Shown one piece after another: positions 1-9,946 of a stretch of DNA of 64,000 nt (its first letter is position 1; each line of letters opens with the position of its first letter). The stretch covers positions 1,612,001-1,676,000 of the forward strand of contig NZ_CP170554.1 in NCBI RefSeq assembly GCF_042701255.1, in the 5' to 3' direction. Source of the DNA: Tahibacter sp042701255 (GTDB lineage: Bacteria; Pseudomonadota; Gammaproteobacteria; Xanthomonadales; Rhodanobacteraceae). Made by a program: the position numbers and the translations under genes. A model generated the notes under the pieces. It ran no database searches. It was not told the DNA's origin and worked only from the letters and a program-made list of their open reading frames with translations.

Positions 1-378
1 ATGGATTCGGTATGGCGGCAGGACGTATCTCAGTGTCGTGATCTCACGCGCTGCACGACGGAATCCGGTGCGTCGAGATCAAGCAGCCGAAGTCGGAATC
101 GCCGAGCATGACGAGTAATCAAGCGCAAAGTCGCGTGGACGACTATCGCGTGCTCTGCGTTTCAAAAAACTATTTTTTATGCCTTTACAAGTTGATTCGA
201 AAGGCATTAGATCGTCGCCCGCAGGTTGTCGCCGCCATGGCGGCAGTCACGTCCATCGCCGCTGCGACAGAAGCGGCAGGCCATCGTCGAAGGGTATGCC
301 GGTACGTCGGTGATCGATGTTCCGATCGCTTCACCGACCGCGCGGCATTCGCATCGACTGCTCACAGGGGCATCGATC
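1..378. other. Leader region without a supported gene
   Basis: No reading frame here looks like a real protein. The notable part is an AT-rich island at about 160-212 in otherwise GC-rich DNA, holding runs of A and T and an 8-bp inverted repeat (179-186 with 200-207). It is probably the control region of the gene that follows. Confidence 0.5.
184..212 (+). promoter_or_regulatory. Candidate sigma-70 promoter with overlapping inverted repeat
   Basis: TTTACA (184-189) and TTAGAT (207-212) are separated by 17 bp, matching 5/6 and 4/6 consensus bases. The inverted repeat ATGCCTTT / AAAGGCAT covers the -35 box and the spacer, so a dimeric regulator could bind here. Transcription would start near 219 and give a leader of about 160 nt. 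This is prediction from sequence only. Confidence 0.4.
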
Positions 379-3300
379 ATGAGCCAGGCACGCGGCAACA
401 TCGAGCGTCATCTGCTGCATTTCCGGACACCGCCGGAGATGGCTGGACACTCAGAGCTGACGTTTCACACGGGTGAAGACAGCTATCGCGTGCAGGCGCA
501 CACGCCGGGCACCCTGGCCGAGGCGCGCTACGGTAATCCGCTGCTGCAGCAGTTCGGTGACCTTCACTTCAGCCACTACGTCGAAGTCGATCTGCCGGTC
601 GATCAGGTGCGGATGCTCTTATGTGACCCATCCGATCGACGTGGACGGTGCGCGCACCGAGAACTTCGTGTCGCTGGCCTTCCACGTGCCGCGCGAAACC
701 CGCCGCCGCTGCGCGCCGCAGGGCCGCGTGCTCGACGACGCCGGCAGGCTGCATCCCAAGCTCGCGCGGATGCTGCGGCGCAATGCCTCGCCGTCGGCGG
801 CGCATGTGCTCGCACGGCTCGATGCCGGCGACCTCGAAGCGGATTTCCTCGCCGACCTCGTCGATCCGTTCGAGACTGCCTCGGCGCTGCTGATCATGCA
901 TCCGGGTCTGATCAATCTCGGTGCCGAGAGCGGCGCGCCGGCGCGTCTGCTGCGCGATTGCGTCGGCGCGGCGCTGAACTGGCGCGATCTGATCGTCGAG
1001 GAGATCGGAGATCTCGGCGCGAGCTGGTCGACGCGGGTCGTGCTGCGCGATGACGACGGACCCGTCGTCGACGACGACGGACCGGCGTTCACGGTCGAAC
1101 TCCATCGCGACGTGCGGCGGCTGATGAACGCGCCGTTGTCGCGCGCGCTCGTGCTGGCCAACCAGCTGCCCGATCTCGAGGGGCAGAGCTGGCGCGTGCA
1201 CGAAGGCAGCACGACGGTGGAGATCGATGCGCTGCAGGCGGCGCGGACCGCCGATGCGCGCGCCTCGACGGGAGACACCGCGGCGCGCTGGACCCTGCAG
1301 GCGCTGACGCGCATGAACGGCGTGAATACGCGCTCGGTCCGCTTCCAGCAGCCGCGCGACGGCGGCTGGACCGTCGATACGACGTGGTCGTCGACGCAGA
1401 CGCCGCCGCTGGACAGTGATTTCATCGCCGCGCTGGCGGCGGGCAGGGCCTTCGTCCGTGTCGGCGTAGTCGGTCGCGAGAACGCCTGGCTCGGTGGTTT
1501 CTCGGCGCAGCCATTGCCGGACGACGAATCCGTCGTGTTCGAGGCCGAATACGAATTCAGCGCGGTCGGCGCCGACTACGTCGAGGTCACCTTGACGCTC
1601 GATGCCGCGCGCGAGGATCTGAACGTCGCGCTGCGAGTGACCAAAGAGGACAGCCCCGAAGCGTTGGCCAGCGTGAGCCTCGGCGTACGCAGCCTGGACG
1701 GCACTCAGCGTGTTGTCTGGAGAGCCTTGCCGGCGACGCGCGGGCGCCTCGGCAACCTGCACGTCGAGGTGGAAAACGAATGGGTGCGCCACCTCGGCGC
1801 CTACGCGGAATTTCGCGACGCCGCCGGCCGGGTGATCGAGCCGGAGTGGGAATCGCGTCTGCCTGCGCCGATAGCACGCCTGTTCGACAAGCACCGGACC
1901 CGGCGCTTCGTCGACATCCTGCCGCCGTGCAACACGGTGTTCGGTATTCCGATCGGCGCGTCGCGAACTCCGCTGGACATCCCGGTGCCCGAGGATGCCG
2001 TGTCGGTGACCTTGTACTGGGGCGGTCTGGGCACCGGAGAGTTCGACGAAACGGTCTGCGCCGCCGGTGCGACCTGTACGGCCGTGCTGGACCTGGCGCT
2101 GCCGATCTTCCTGTTGTTCCTCGGCGCGGCCCAGCGCGACAACACCGCGGTCGCCCGGCTCATGAGCAACCGCATCGTGCAGGCCAGTATTCTCAGCGTC
2201 GGCGCGACCTTGATCGGAACGCGCCTGGGACTGGCCCAGGATCCGCGCCGCGTGGCGAGTGCCATCGCGCTGCAGCTCGGCCCGGCGATCGCCAAGAGCC
2301 TCGGCGAAAAATTCCTGATCTACCTCGCGAAAAGATCCAGCGTAAGCGCGATCAAGCGCTCCGTGCCTTTCATCAACCTGATGTTCACCGCGATCGATTC
2401 GGCGATCACCCTGGCCCAGCTCGGCCAGACCACTGCCGCGGTGCTGCAGTCGCCGTTCTACTACATGACGCGGCTGACGCGTACGTTCGATCTGCAGGTG
2501 ACGATACGGCCGGACCGGCGCTTCAGCCAGTTCCCCGAACACAGCGCGCGTCTGCGCGTACAGGTGCTGTATGACGCCGGCACTTCCCTGCCGCTGTCGG
2601 AAACCGATCTCGGGGATACGCCGCTGTCGCGGCCGATCATCGTGCGCTTCGACGACATTCCGGCCGGCGGCCGCCTGCGCGTGTTCGTGTTCTTCTACAC
2701 CGCGAACGGCTGGCAGGCATCCATGGGTGCCGGCGAATGGGTGGAAGCGCGCGGCCGCAGCCGCGGCGCGCTGCTCGAGATCGACGTGTACGTCGAAGAT
2801 GCGCTGTTGCCGTTGTCGAAGGACTCGGTCTACGCGCATCGCCGGGTACTGGCCTATGAGAACGGACAGCATGTCTGGCGACGGCAGGCGCAGCCGCCGA
2901 CCGCTACGATCGCCGGGCCTGTGGTCGACGAGAACCACCAGCTGCTGCAACTGCGCGGCATCACGGTCGCGCAGCGTCCGGCCCAGCTCGCATATGCCTG
3001 GCAGGCCAGCGGACTGAATCTGCCGCGCGACCGGCCCGGCCAACCGAGCGGCGACGCATTGTTCGCGATGCAGAGTCTTTCGCTGCTGCCGGATCCGCCG
3101 TTGCGCCGTGCCGTCGCGCCGGTCGGCTTTTCCGAGCCCTGCGGCGTCGCCTACGACCTCGGCGCATCGGCCGACGGCAGCGGCGCCAACTTCTATATCG
3201 ATCCGACACGCCAACCCTTCAGCGAGAACAATCTGGCCGGCGGCTTCCATCTGCGCCGCATCGTGCTGAGCCGCGACGGTACGCCGCGCTTCGAGACCGG

Positions 3301-3940
3301 CGCGCCACGAAGCTGGGGACGTTTTCCGGAGCCGGTCGACAGTTTCGTCGTGCATCCGCAGGGCTATGTCGCGGCGGTCAATGCGACCCAGTCCAAGCTG
3401 TATGTGCTCGAGCTGCCGTCGGAGGCGGTCGACAACGTCGACGCGCGCATGGCCAGCCTGTACAGCGGCGAGGGCGTTCGCGTCGGACTGCTTGCGCGGC
3501 CGCGTGCGATCGCCGTCGCGCTGGATGGCCGCCTGCTCGTGCTCGAAGACGGCAACCGGCGCATCCAGAGTTTCGATCTGTCGGGCAACCCGGTGCCGTA
3601 TTTCCGCCAGCCCGGCAGCGACAGGAAAACGCCGCTGCTGCCGCTGCGCGATACGGATGCGGCGGCGACGAGCTATCTCGATCTGGCCGTCGAAGCGCGC
3701 GGCTATCTGTTCGTGCTCGCCTATGACGGCAGCGGCGCGCGGCCGGAGCACTATCGCGTCGACATCTACGAGCCCGACGGCCGCTTCCTCGTCAGCACGC
3801 CGCGCGTCGCGGCCGCACGCATCGCCGTGGACCTCGCACGCACGATGTACACCTTGAACTGGGAGAGCTGGCTCGGTGACCGCGGTCGCACCGAGCCTTC
3901 GGTCAGTGTCTGGCTGGCACCGCCGCCGGAGGGCGCATGA
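379..3940 (+). CDS. Large unknown protein with C-terminal propeller-like repeats; reading frame interrupted once
   Basis: I do not recognise this family. The start ATG follows AGGGG by 8 nt. The first 79 or so codons (MSQARGNIERHLLHF...) read well in one frame, then coding sense moves to the +1 frame near 616-620, where removing one T gives MLYVTHPIDVDG and an open frame to the stop. Repaired, it is about 1,186 aa. The middle (about 2080-2440) carries several hydrophobic helices, and the last third has NHL/propeller-like text such as LARPRAIAVALDGRLLVLEDG. There is no signal peptide. It overlaps the next gene by ATGA, so the two are co-translated and probably act together. The shift may be a sequence error or a real mutation; no slippery homopolymer is evident. 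Confidence 0.6.
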
Positions 3941-5703
3941 GACGCTTTGAAGGCAAGATCGGCGACGGCCAGCGCCCCCTGTTCATGTTCGAGTACGACA
4001 GCCGCACGCAGCTCGTGCACGTGGAGTCGGCACTCTCCCCGCCGAAGGTGCTGACCTTGCGGGAGGTCGCCCATAGTCTGCCGGGGCATCCGGACCTCGT
4101 CGCGCTGATCTACGGCCTGCACGACGGCGACGTCGCGACGTCGGCCTGGTCGTGGCAGGACGCGATCGGCGCGGGCCATTCCTCGGATGCCACCATCGTC
4201 GCGCCGGGCGTGTCGGAGATGATGCGCACGCGGCGCTGCGAGCGCGCGGACTTCTCGCCGTTCAACGGCCGTGTCGTGGATCTGCGCGAAGCGGATCTGT
4301 CCGGCGTCATGTTCGGCGAGATCGATTTCCGGCCGACCTTGCTGGATGGCGCGATCTTCGCCTTCGCGACCGTGAACCGCTGCCGCTTCGGTCCGCGCCA
4401 GCTGGTCGGACTCGATCTGCGCAACGCGCTGCTGGCCGGCGCGGATCTGCGCGGGCTGGATCTGTCCGGCGCGCAGCTCGACGGCGCAGTGCTGACCGGC
4501 GCCAATCTGACCGGCGCCGTGTTGCGCGGGACGAGTCTGCGCGACGCGCGCCTGGACCATGTCGATTTCTCACAGGCCGACGCGACCGGTGCCGTCTTCG
4601 ACGGCGCGCGCGGCATCGGGACGCGTTTCACCGGTACGAACCTGACCGGCGCACGCTTCGTCGGCACGCGGCTCGGCGCGGCCGAATTCGCCGGCGCGGT
4701 GCTGATCGATACCTCGTTCAAGGACGCGATACTCGCCGAGGCGCGTTTCGCCGCAGCGGCCGGCGGCATCGCCGCGGCGCGTTTCGAGGGCGTCGATTTC
4801 GACAATGCCGATTTGCGTTCGGCGGATTTCAGCGGCACCGTGCTGACCCGCTGCAAGGTGCCGGCGCGAGCGCCGCTGCTGGGCAAGGACGCCGACCGGC
4901 ACACGCGCTTCGTCGGCGCCGAACTGAAATCCAGTCTGCTCGGCAGCGACTGGTCGTACATCGACGCGACCGATGCCACTATCGTGCTCGACACCGAATT
5001 CGACGAGACGCCGCTCAAGGCGGTCGAAGCGATCCTGCCCGGCATCACGTTTGCCGGGCATACTTTGCGGGAGCCGGACTTCACCGGTGCAAAGCTGCAC
5101 GACGCGCGTTTCGCACTCTGCGTAATGCGCTTCGCCAACTTCACCGGCGCCATCCTGCCTGGTGCGGACTTCACCGGTGCGAGTCTCGAAAGCGCGAATT
5201 TCACGCGCGCCGATCTTCGCGCCGGCATGCTTGCGCGCGCCTGGATGCTCGGTGCCCAGTTCAGCGGTGCGTCGCTCGTACAGGCGAATTTTTCCTCGGC
5301 CATGCTGGCCCAGGTCGATTTCACCGGCATCAAGGACCGCAACCTGGCTGGTGCCAGTTTCGCCGGCGCCTGCCTCGTGTCGGCCCTGTTCAACGACGTC
5401 GGCGTGCCGCGCAGCGGGCTGGCGCGCACGACATTCTCGGGCGCGTGTCTGGCCGGCGCGGATTTCACGAGAGCCGATCTGAGCGACGTCATTCTCAGCG
5501 GCGCACAGCTTTCCGCCGGCGACGGCACCATCGAAGTCGAACATCCGCAGCGGCCGCGGCCGCGCCGGTTCACCTACACGATGACGAAACTGTCGCCCGA
5601 CGCGACCGACACCGACACTACCTGCCCGGACGGAAGGGGCGGCCAATGCACGATCGAGCAGCTGAGGTTCGTGCCGGTGCCGGCGCGCTGGACGACGTCG
5701 TGA
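3937..5703 (+). CDS. Pentapeptide repeat protein
   Basis: 588 aa. From about residue 108 onward the protein is built of A(D/N)LXX five-residue repeats (ADLSGVMFGEIDF, LLAGADLRGLDLSGAQLDGA, ANLTGAVL and many more), which fold into a right-handed quadrilateral beta-helix. The first 105 residues form a separate non-repeat domain that I cannot name. The repeat path is interrupted around residues 290-390 and then resumes, so there may be two helices. The C-terminal 50 residues leave the repeat. The start overlaps the stop of the upstream gene (ATGA) and has GGAGGG in front. No signal peptide is present, so it is likely cytoplasmic unless exported with its partner. Function is unknown; pentapeptide proteins act as DNA mimics, scaffolds or effectors. 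Confidence 0.85.
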   Translation: MRRFEGKIGDGQRPLFMFEYDSRTQLVHVESALSPPKVLTLREVAHSLPGHPDLVALIYGLHDGDVATSAWSWQDAIGAGHSSDATIVAPGVSEMMRTRRCERADFSPFNGRVVDLREADLSGVMFGEIDFRPTLLDGAIFAFATVNRCRFGPRQLVGLDLRNALLAGADLRGLDLSGAQLDGAVLTGANLTGAVLRGTSLRDARLDHVDFSQADATGAVFDGARGIGTRFTGTNLTGARFVGTRLGAAEFAGAVLIDTSFKDAILAEARFAAAAGGIAAARFEGVDFDNADLRSADFSGTVLTRCKVPARAPLLGKDADRHTRFVGAELKSSLLGSDWSYIDATDATIVLDTEFDETPLKAVEAILPGITFAGHTLREPDFTGAKLHDARFALCVMRFANFTGAILPGADFTGASLESANFTRADLRAGMLARAWMLGAQFSGASLVQANFSSAMLAQVDFTGIKDRNLAGASFAGACLVSALFNDVGVPRSGLARTTFSGACLAGADFTRADLSDVILSGAQLSAGDGTIEVEHPQRPRPRRFTYTMTKLSPDATDTDTTCPDGRGGQCTIEQLRFVPVPARWTTS

Positions 5704-5827
5704 CGTTCGGTGTCGCGAATCTCGGTCGGCGCGGTACGCGATGCCGATGACCCGCGATGACCGGGATTTGCGGCGCAGGTGATCCGCTGCGGTACCGGTG
5801 CCGCAAACAATCCAGCCGCGACGGAGG

Positions 5828-6256
5828 TCAGTCCTTGCGTCGCGATCGGACGCTGCAGTCGCTGCAGACGCCGTGCACCGATACGCTGGATTCGATCAAT
5901 GCAAAGCCCCGCGATTCGGCGAGCTGCACGAGGATGGCCTGCAGCGCAGGGTCTTCGCCGCTCTCGATGCGCTGGCAGCGGCGGCAGACCAGGTGCGCGA
6001 AGCTGCCGGTCCGGCGCAGCGAATAGCTCGCGACACCCGCTTTCAGGTAATGCCGCTCGACGAGGCCGGCATCGCGCAGCTCGGCCAGCACGCGGTGGAT
6101 CGTCGCCGTGCTCAACGTCCTGTCCGTGCGGTCGAGCAGACGATAGACGTCCTTGGGCGACAGGTTCGGATGGGCGCCGAACAGTTCGAGGATGCTCAGC
6201 CGCGCGACCGTGACGCGCAGCTTGCGATTGGTCAACAGTTTGGCTGGCGTGGTCAT
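5828..6256 (-). CDS. Fur-family transcriptional regulator with degenerate metal site
   Basis: 142 aa, typical Fur length. The N-terminal winged helix (residues 8-85) has the family pattern LSPKDVYRLL...STATIHRVLAELRDAGLVE. Two structural zinc pairs are present, CRRC (91-94) and CSDC (131-134). The usual regulatory HHDH motif before the first CXXC is replaced by TGSFAH, so only one histidine remains, and metal sensing may differ from classic Fur. It lies 53 bp downstream of a TonB-dependent receptor on the same strand, with a Fur-box-like palindrome in front of that receptor, so it probably belongs to a self-contained iron (or other metal) uptake unit. Whether it is Fur, Zur or another branch cannot be settled from sequence alone. 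Confidence 0.85.
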   Translation of the reverse strand: MTTPAKLLTNRKLRVTVARLSILELFGAHPNLSPKDVYRLLDRTDRTLSTATIHRVLAELRDAGLVERHYLKAGVASYSLRRTGSFAHLVCRRCQRIESGEDPALQAILVQLAESRGFALIESSVSVHGVCSDCSVRSRRKD

Positions 6257-6309
6257 GGCGCAACTGTCGGCGGCAGCGCGGCCGTGACGGCCGCGCTGCG
6301 GGAGCGCGG

Positions 6310-8505
6310 TCAGAAGCGCGCGTTGAGGGAGAAGCGGAAGGCGCGCGGCGATCCGGGCGTGATGTTGTTGTTGCTGTGCGCCGATGCGTAGTACTTGCGA
6401 TCGAGCAGGTTCTCGACGTTGAGCTGCGTGTCGACGTTGTCGCTGACGCGGAAGAACAGCGCGGCATCGAAACGCGTGAAGCCGGGCAGCTCGACGAGGT
6501 TGTCGGTCGACGTAAAGATCGTGCTGCGGTACAGCGCGCCCAGGCCGGCGCCCCAGCGCGGCGAGAAGTCGTAGCGGTTCCACAGCGAGAAGGTATTGCG
6601 CGGTACCTGCGCGAGCGTCGCGCCGGCCTGCACGGTCGCGCTCTGCGTCTGCAGCACTTCGCCGTCCTGCCAGGCATAGGCGCCGAGGACGCGCCAGTTC
6701 TCCGTGACCTGTCCGGCGAGGCCGAGTTCGACGCCCTTCACGCGCTGGCCTTTGACGAGGATCGAACGTGTCGGATCGGCCGGGTCGGGCGCGACGACGT
6801 TGCTGCGGTCCAGGCGATAGACGGCGGCCGTCGCCGACAGCGCCGAAGAGACTTCCCATTTCGCGCCGATCTCGAAGTTCTTGAACTTCTCCGGATCGAA
6901 CGCCGCGTTGGTTGGCGACAGCGACGCCAGCTGCTCGCCGGCGCGCGGCACGTAAGCAATGCTGTAGCTGCCGTACAGCGAGACCGTTTCGGCCGGCTTG
7001 TAGATCAGGCCTGCACGCGGCGACACGAGGCCGTCGCTGCTGTCGATCTCGCTGTTGTTGCGGTTGTTGTGGAAGTCGACCTTGAAGCTGTCGTAGCGCA
7101 GGCCGACGATGGCCTGCCACTGCGGCGAGAACTCGATCTGGTCCTGCACGTAGACGGCCGCGGTCTTGGCCGTGCTCTGGTTGTCGGCGTCGGTGGCGGA
7201 CTGGCGGAACACGACGGGCAGGTTCGTGCGCGGGTTGGACAGCGGCACCGATACCGACGTGCGCTCCGTGCCGCCGGCGGCGGCCGGCGGGAAATAGCCG
7301 GTCTCGCGGAAGTTGTCGGTGTCCTGGTCGGCGAGTTCCACGCCGGTCAGGAAGCGATGGGTCATGCCGCCGGTGTCGACGCTGAACGTCAGGTCGGTCT
7401 GATTGATCAAGTTCTGGCGCGTGGTCAGGTTGTTGTAGGCGGAGATCGCCACCGTCGAATTGGCCGCGTTGACCGCGCCCGGAAAGACGTTCTGGTAGAA
7501 CTTGTCGTAGTCCGCATAGCGCGTGCGGTTGCGCAGCAGCGCGCCGTTGCCGAAGTCGTGTTCGATCAGCGCGCTGAAGGCATTGACCTTGGCCCAGGTC
7601 GGACTCTGCTGCGGATCGCCGAAGAAGGTCGACGGATCGGTTTCCAGCGGACGGCCGCCGAGCGAGGGAATGCCGCGGTCGGCGACGCGCTCGTCCTTGA
7701 AGTGTTCATAGCCCAGGGTGATGCGCGTGTTTTCGCCGGCGCGGAACGCGAACGTCGGATTGACGCCGTAGCGTTCGATGCCCGTGCCGTCGCGGTAGGA
7801 ATCGGAATTCTCATACAGGCCGGTGACGCGGAACGCCGCGTCGTCGCTGAGCGCGCGGCCGAAGTCGACCGTGGAACGGCGGTTGGACCAGGAGCCGAGC
7901 AGCACGGACACTTCGCCGACGTCGTTCCAGTCGGCCTGCTTGGTCACTCGGTTGATCAGGCCGCCCGAACCGCCGCGGCCGAAGATCATCGCGTTCGGGC
8001 CCTTGAGCCCTTCGACGCGTTCGACGTTGTAGAGATCGCGGAAGTACTGCACGTCGTCGCGGACGCCGTCGACGAAGAAGTCGGCCGTGGAGGCCGTGCC
8101 GCGCAGGATCGGCGCGTCGCGGTTGCCTTCGCCCTGCGCCATGCCGAAGCCCGGGATGTAGCGGACGACGTCGCCCATGTTCTGCATGGCCTGGTCGCGG
8201 ATCAGATCCTGGGTCACCACGCTGATCGACTGCGGAATGTCCTGCAGCGGCGTGTCGGTCTTGGTCGCCGTCGCGCTGCGGTCAGTCGCATAGCCCTTCG
8301 TGACGCCCTTGACCTCGATCTTGTCCAGGGTTTCCGCCGTGTTGCGATCGGCCGCATCCGGAGCGGCATCGGCCGTCGTGGCGGCAGCGGTTTCCGGCGA
8401 GGTCGCGGCGAAGGCGACGGTCGCGTGTGCGCCCAGCGCCAGACAGCCGGCCAGGGCCAGCGGAAGGCGCGCGCGGCGCCGCAGGATCAGCGAAGCAGTG
8501 GTCAT
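6310..8505 (-). CDS. TonB-dependent siderophore receptor
   Basis: 731 aa outer-membrane receptor. The ATG chosen follows GGGAAA and begins a clear signal peptide (MTTASLILRRRARLPLALAG, cleaved near AFA-AT). Next comes a TonB-box-like stretch (LDKIEVKGV), the plug domain with the siderophore-receptor phrases DIPQSISVVTQDLI, ILRGTASTADFFVDGVRDD and GPNAMIFGRGGSGGLINRV, and a 22-strand barrel ending in the aromatic residue expected for outer-membrane proteins (SLNARF). The plug resembles FhuA/FiuA-type receptors for ferric siderophores. A perfect 25-bp palindrome lies about 50 bp upstream, and a Fur-like gene follows, so iron-repressed expression is likely. Substrate is unknown. Confidence 0.93.
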   Translation of the reverse strand: MTTASLILRRRARLPLALAGCLALGAHATVAFAATSPETAAATTADAAPDAADRNTAETLDKIEVKGVTKGYATDRSATATKTDTPLQDIPQSISVVTQDLIRDQAMQNMGDVVRYIPGFGMAQGEGNRDAPILRGTASTADFFVDGVRDDVQYFRDLYNVERVEGLKGPNAMIFGRGGSGGLINRVTKQADWNDVGEVSVLLGSWSNRRSTVDFGRALSDDAAFRVTGLYENSDSYRDGTGIERYGVNPTFAFRAGENTRITLGYEHFKDERVADRGIPSLGGRPLETDPSTFFGDPQQSPTWAKVNAFSALIEHDFGNGALLRNRTRYADYDKFYQNVFPGAVNAANSTVAISAYNNLTTRQNLINQTDLTFSVDTGGMTHRFLTGVELADQDTDNFRETGYFPPAAAGGTERTSVSVPLSNPRTNLPVVFRQSATDADNQSTAKTAAVYVQDQIEFSPQWQAIVGLRYDSFKVDFHNNRNNSEIDSSDGLVSPRAGLIYKPAETVSLYGSYSIAYVPRAGEQLASLSPTNAAFDPEKFKNFEIGAKWEVSSALSATAAVYRLDRSNVVAPDPADPTRSILVKGQRVKGVELGLAGQVTENWRVLGAYAWQDGEVLQTQSATVQAGATLAQVPRNTFSLWNRYDFSPRWGAGLGALYRSTIFTSTDNLVELPGFTRFDAALFFRVSDNVDTQLNVENLLDRKYYASAHSNNNITPGSPRAFRFSLNARF

Positions 8506-8556
8506 GCCGGTATTTCCCGAGAGGTGGACATTCGATGGCGTGTGCCGCCATTGGCA

Positions 8557-8581
8557 GCAAATAAGAATCAATCTTATTTGC
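8557..8581 (-). promoter_or_regulatory. Fur-box-like palindromic operator
   Basis: A perfect inverted repeat, GCAAATAAGA / TCTTATTTGC with a 5-bp centre (ATCAA), sits about 50 bp before the receptor start. It is AT-rich and resembles the AAT-rich palindromes bound by Fur, though it is not a textbook GATAATGATAATCATTATC match. A -10-like TAAGAT lies inside it on the gene's strand, so a bound repressor would block RNA polymerase. The likely ligand is the cell's Fur or the Fur-like protein encoded downstream. Confidence 0.65.
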
Positions 8582-8659
8582 GATTCTGGCAGGCGCACTG
8601 TCGGAAAAATGTCGGAGCGCGTTCGGGGAGCGCTCGGCCGGTGCCGAGTTGCCAGCGTT

Positions 8660-9946
8660 TCAGATCGGCGGCAGCGAGCGCGCGAGATCCAGTGCGACGC
8701 AGCTGCCGTGGCCGGGGCGGGAAGCGATGTCGAGCCGCCAGCCGAGGTGTTCGCAGAGACGGCCGATCAGCGCGAGGCCGATGCCGCCGCCGTCACGTTC
8801 GCCGCCGCGTGCCAGCCGCGAATGGATCGCGCTGATCTGCTCCGGCGTCATGCCGTGTCCGGGATCCTCGATGCGCACGACGGCCGGCGGATCCAGCGCG
8901 ATCACGATCTCGCCCTGGTCGCTGTTCTCGATCGCGTTGCGCAGCAGATTGCCGACGGCCGCACGCACGATGTCCGGTGGGGCGGTCACGGTGCAGGCAC
9001 TGGCGATGCTCACGCGCACGGTGAGCGCCTTGTCGACGCAGAGGTGGCGGTGATCGTCGACGATGCGCGGCAGCAATTGATGCAAGGCGACGGGTTCGCT
9101 GATTTCCGCGAGGCGGGACGGATCCTTCGCGAGTACGAGCAGCAGCGCGATCAGCTTCTCGACGTCGCGGGCGCTCTCGTGGATGCGCAGGATCTGATTG
9201 CGCGCCGGCGCAGCGAGCCGCGCGTCGTTCAGCGCGTTCTGCGCGGCGCCGGCGATGATCGCGATCGGCGTCCGCAGCTCGTGGCTGGCGGTGTCGAGGA
9301 AGCGCCGTTCGCGCTCGAGAAAGCGCGCGTTGCGGCCGAGGTAGTCGTTCATCGCATCGACGATGACGCCGAGCTCCACGCTGGCGCCGGACGGCGGCTG
9401 CAGCAGCTCGCCGGATCGGCCCGGGTCCAGCGAACCTATGCGTTCCGCCAGCTGGCGCAGGGGCCGCACGAGCTTGTCGATGCCCCAGACCGAGACGGCC
9501 GACAGCACGCCGACGAGCAGCAGGGTCGAGACGAGTACGACGAAACTCAACGTGGCTTCGCGTTGTTCGAGATCGGTGATGTCCAGCGCCAGCACGGCAC
9601 GTTCGCCGTCGATGTCGCGCACGAGCAGAACGCGTTCGCGGCCGTCGATCACGATCTCGTCGTGAATGCCCGGAGCCAGGCCGGCGAGCTGCGCCGGCAT
9701 GCCGGTGGCCGGCGTGAACAGCTGCAGGGTTTCGCTGTCGAGCAAACCGAAGCCGGCATCGCGGCGGTGCCGTTCGACCAGATGATCGAACTCTGCATGC
9801 AGCAGGGATTCCCAGACCAGATGCTCGGCGCGCTCGTTGACGATGTAGCCGTGCAGCAGGACGGCCGCCGACAGCAGCATCACGTAGCCGACCAGACCGA
9901 CGCCGATGCGCCGGCGCAGGCTCCATGCGTGTGGTTCAGTGCTCAC
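8660..9946 (-). CDS. Sensor histidine kinase
   Basis: 428 aa membrane kinase. Two transmembrane segments (about 12-34 and 132-156) enclose a periplasmic sensor region of about 95 residues. A HAMP-like linker follows, then the H-box DTASHELRTPIAI with the phosphorylated His at 222, the N-box GNLLRNAIENS, the G1 box EDPGHGMTP and the G2 box GGGIGLAL. Its start lies inside the end of the response-regulator gene (11-bp overlap), so the pair is translationally coupled. The next gene downstream is the TonB receptor, hinting at control of metal uptake, but the ligand is not visible. Confidence 0.93.
   Translation of the reverse strand: MSTEPHAWSLRRRIGVGLVGYVMLLSAAVLLHGYIVNERAEHLVWESLLHAEFDHLVERHRRDAGFGLLDSETLQLFTPATGMPAQLAGLAPGIHDEIVIDGRERVLLVRDIDGERAVLALDITDLEQREATLSFVVLVSTLLLVGVLSAVSVWGIDKLVRPLRQLAERIGSLDPGRSGELLQPPSGASVELGVIVDAMNDYLGRNARFLERERRFLDTASHELRTPIAIIAGAAQNALNDARLAAPARNQILRIHESARDVEKLIALLLVLAKDPSRLAEISEPVALHQLLPRIVDDHRHLCVDKALTVRVSIASACTVTAPPDIVRAAVGNLLRNAIENSDQGEIVIALDPPAVVRIEDPGHGMTPEQISAIHSRLARGGERDGGGIGLALIGRLCEHLGWRLDIASRPGHGSCVALDLARSLPPI

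Noticed and set aside
600..640. Programmed +1 frameshifting
   Set aside because: No slippery codon pair with an in-frame stop, no internal ribosome-like stimulator and no pseudoknot were seen, so an error or mutation is the simpler reading.
569..3751. Long Arg/Gln-rich minus-strand frame opposite the first large gene
   Set aside because: Composition is that of an antisense shadow; the plus strand has coherent beta-rich and propeller-like text.
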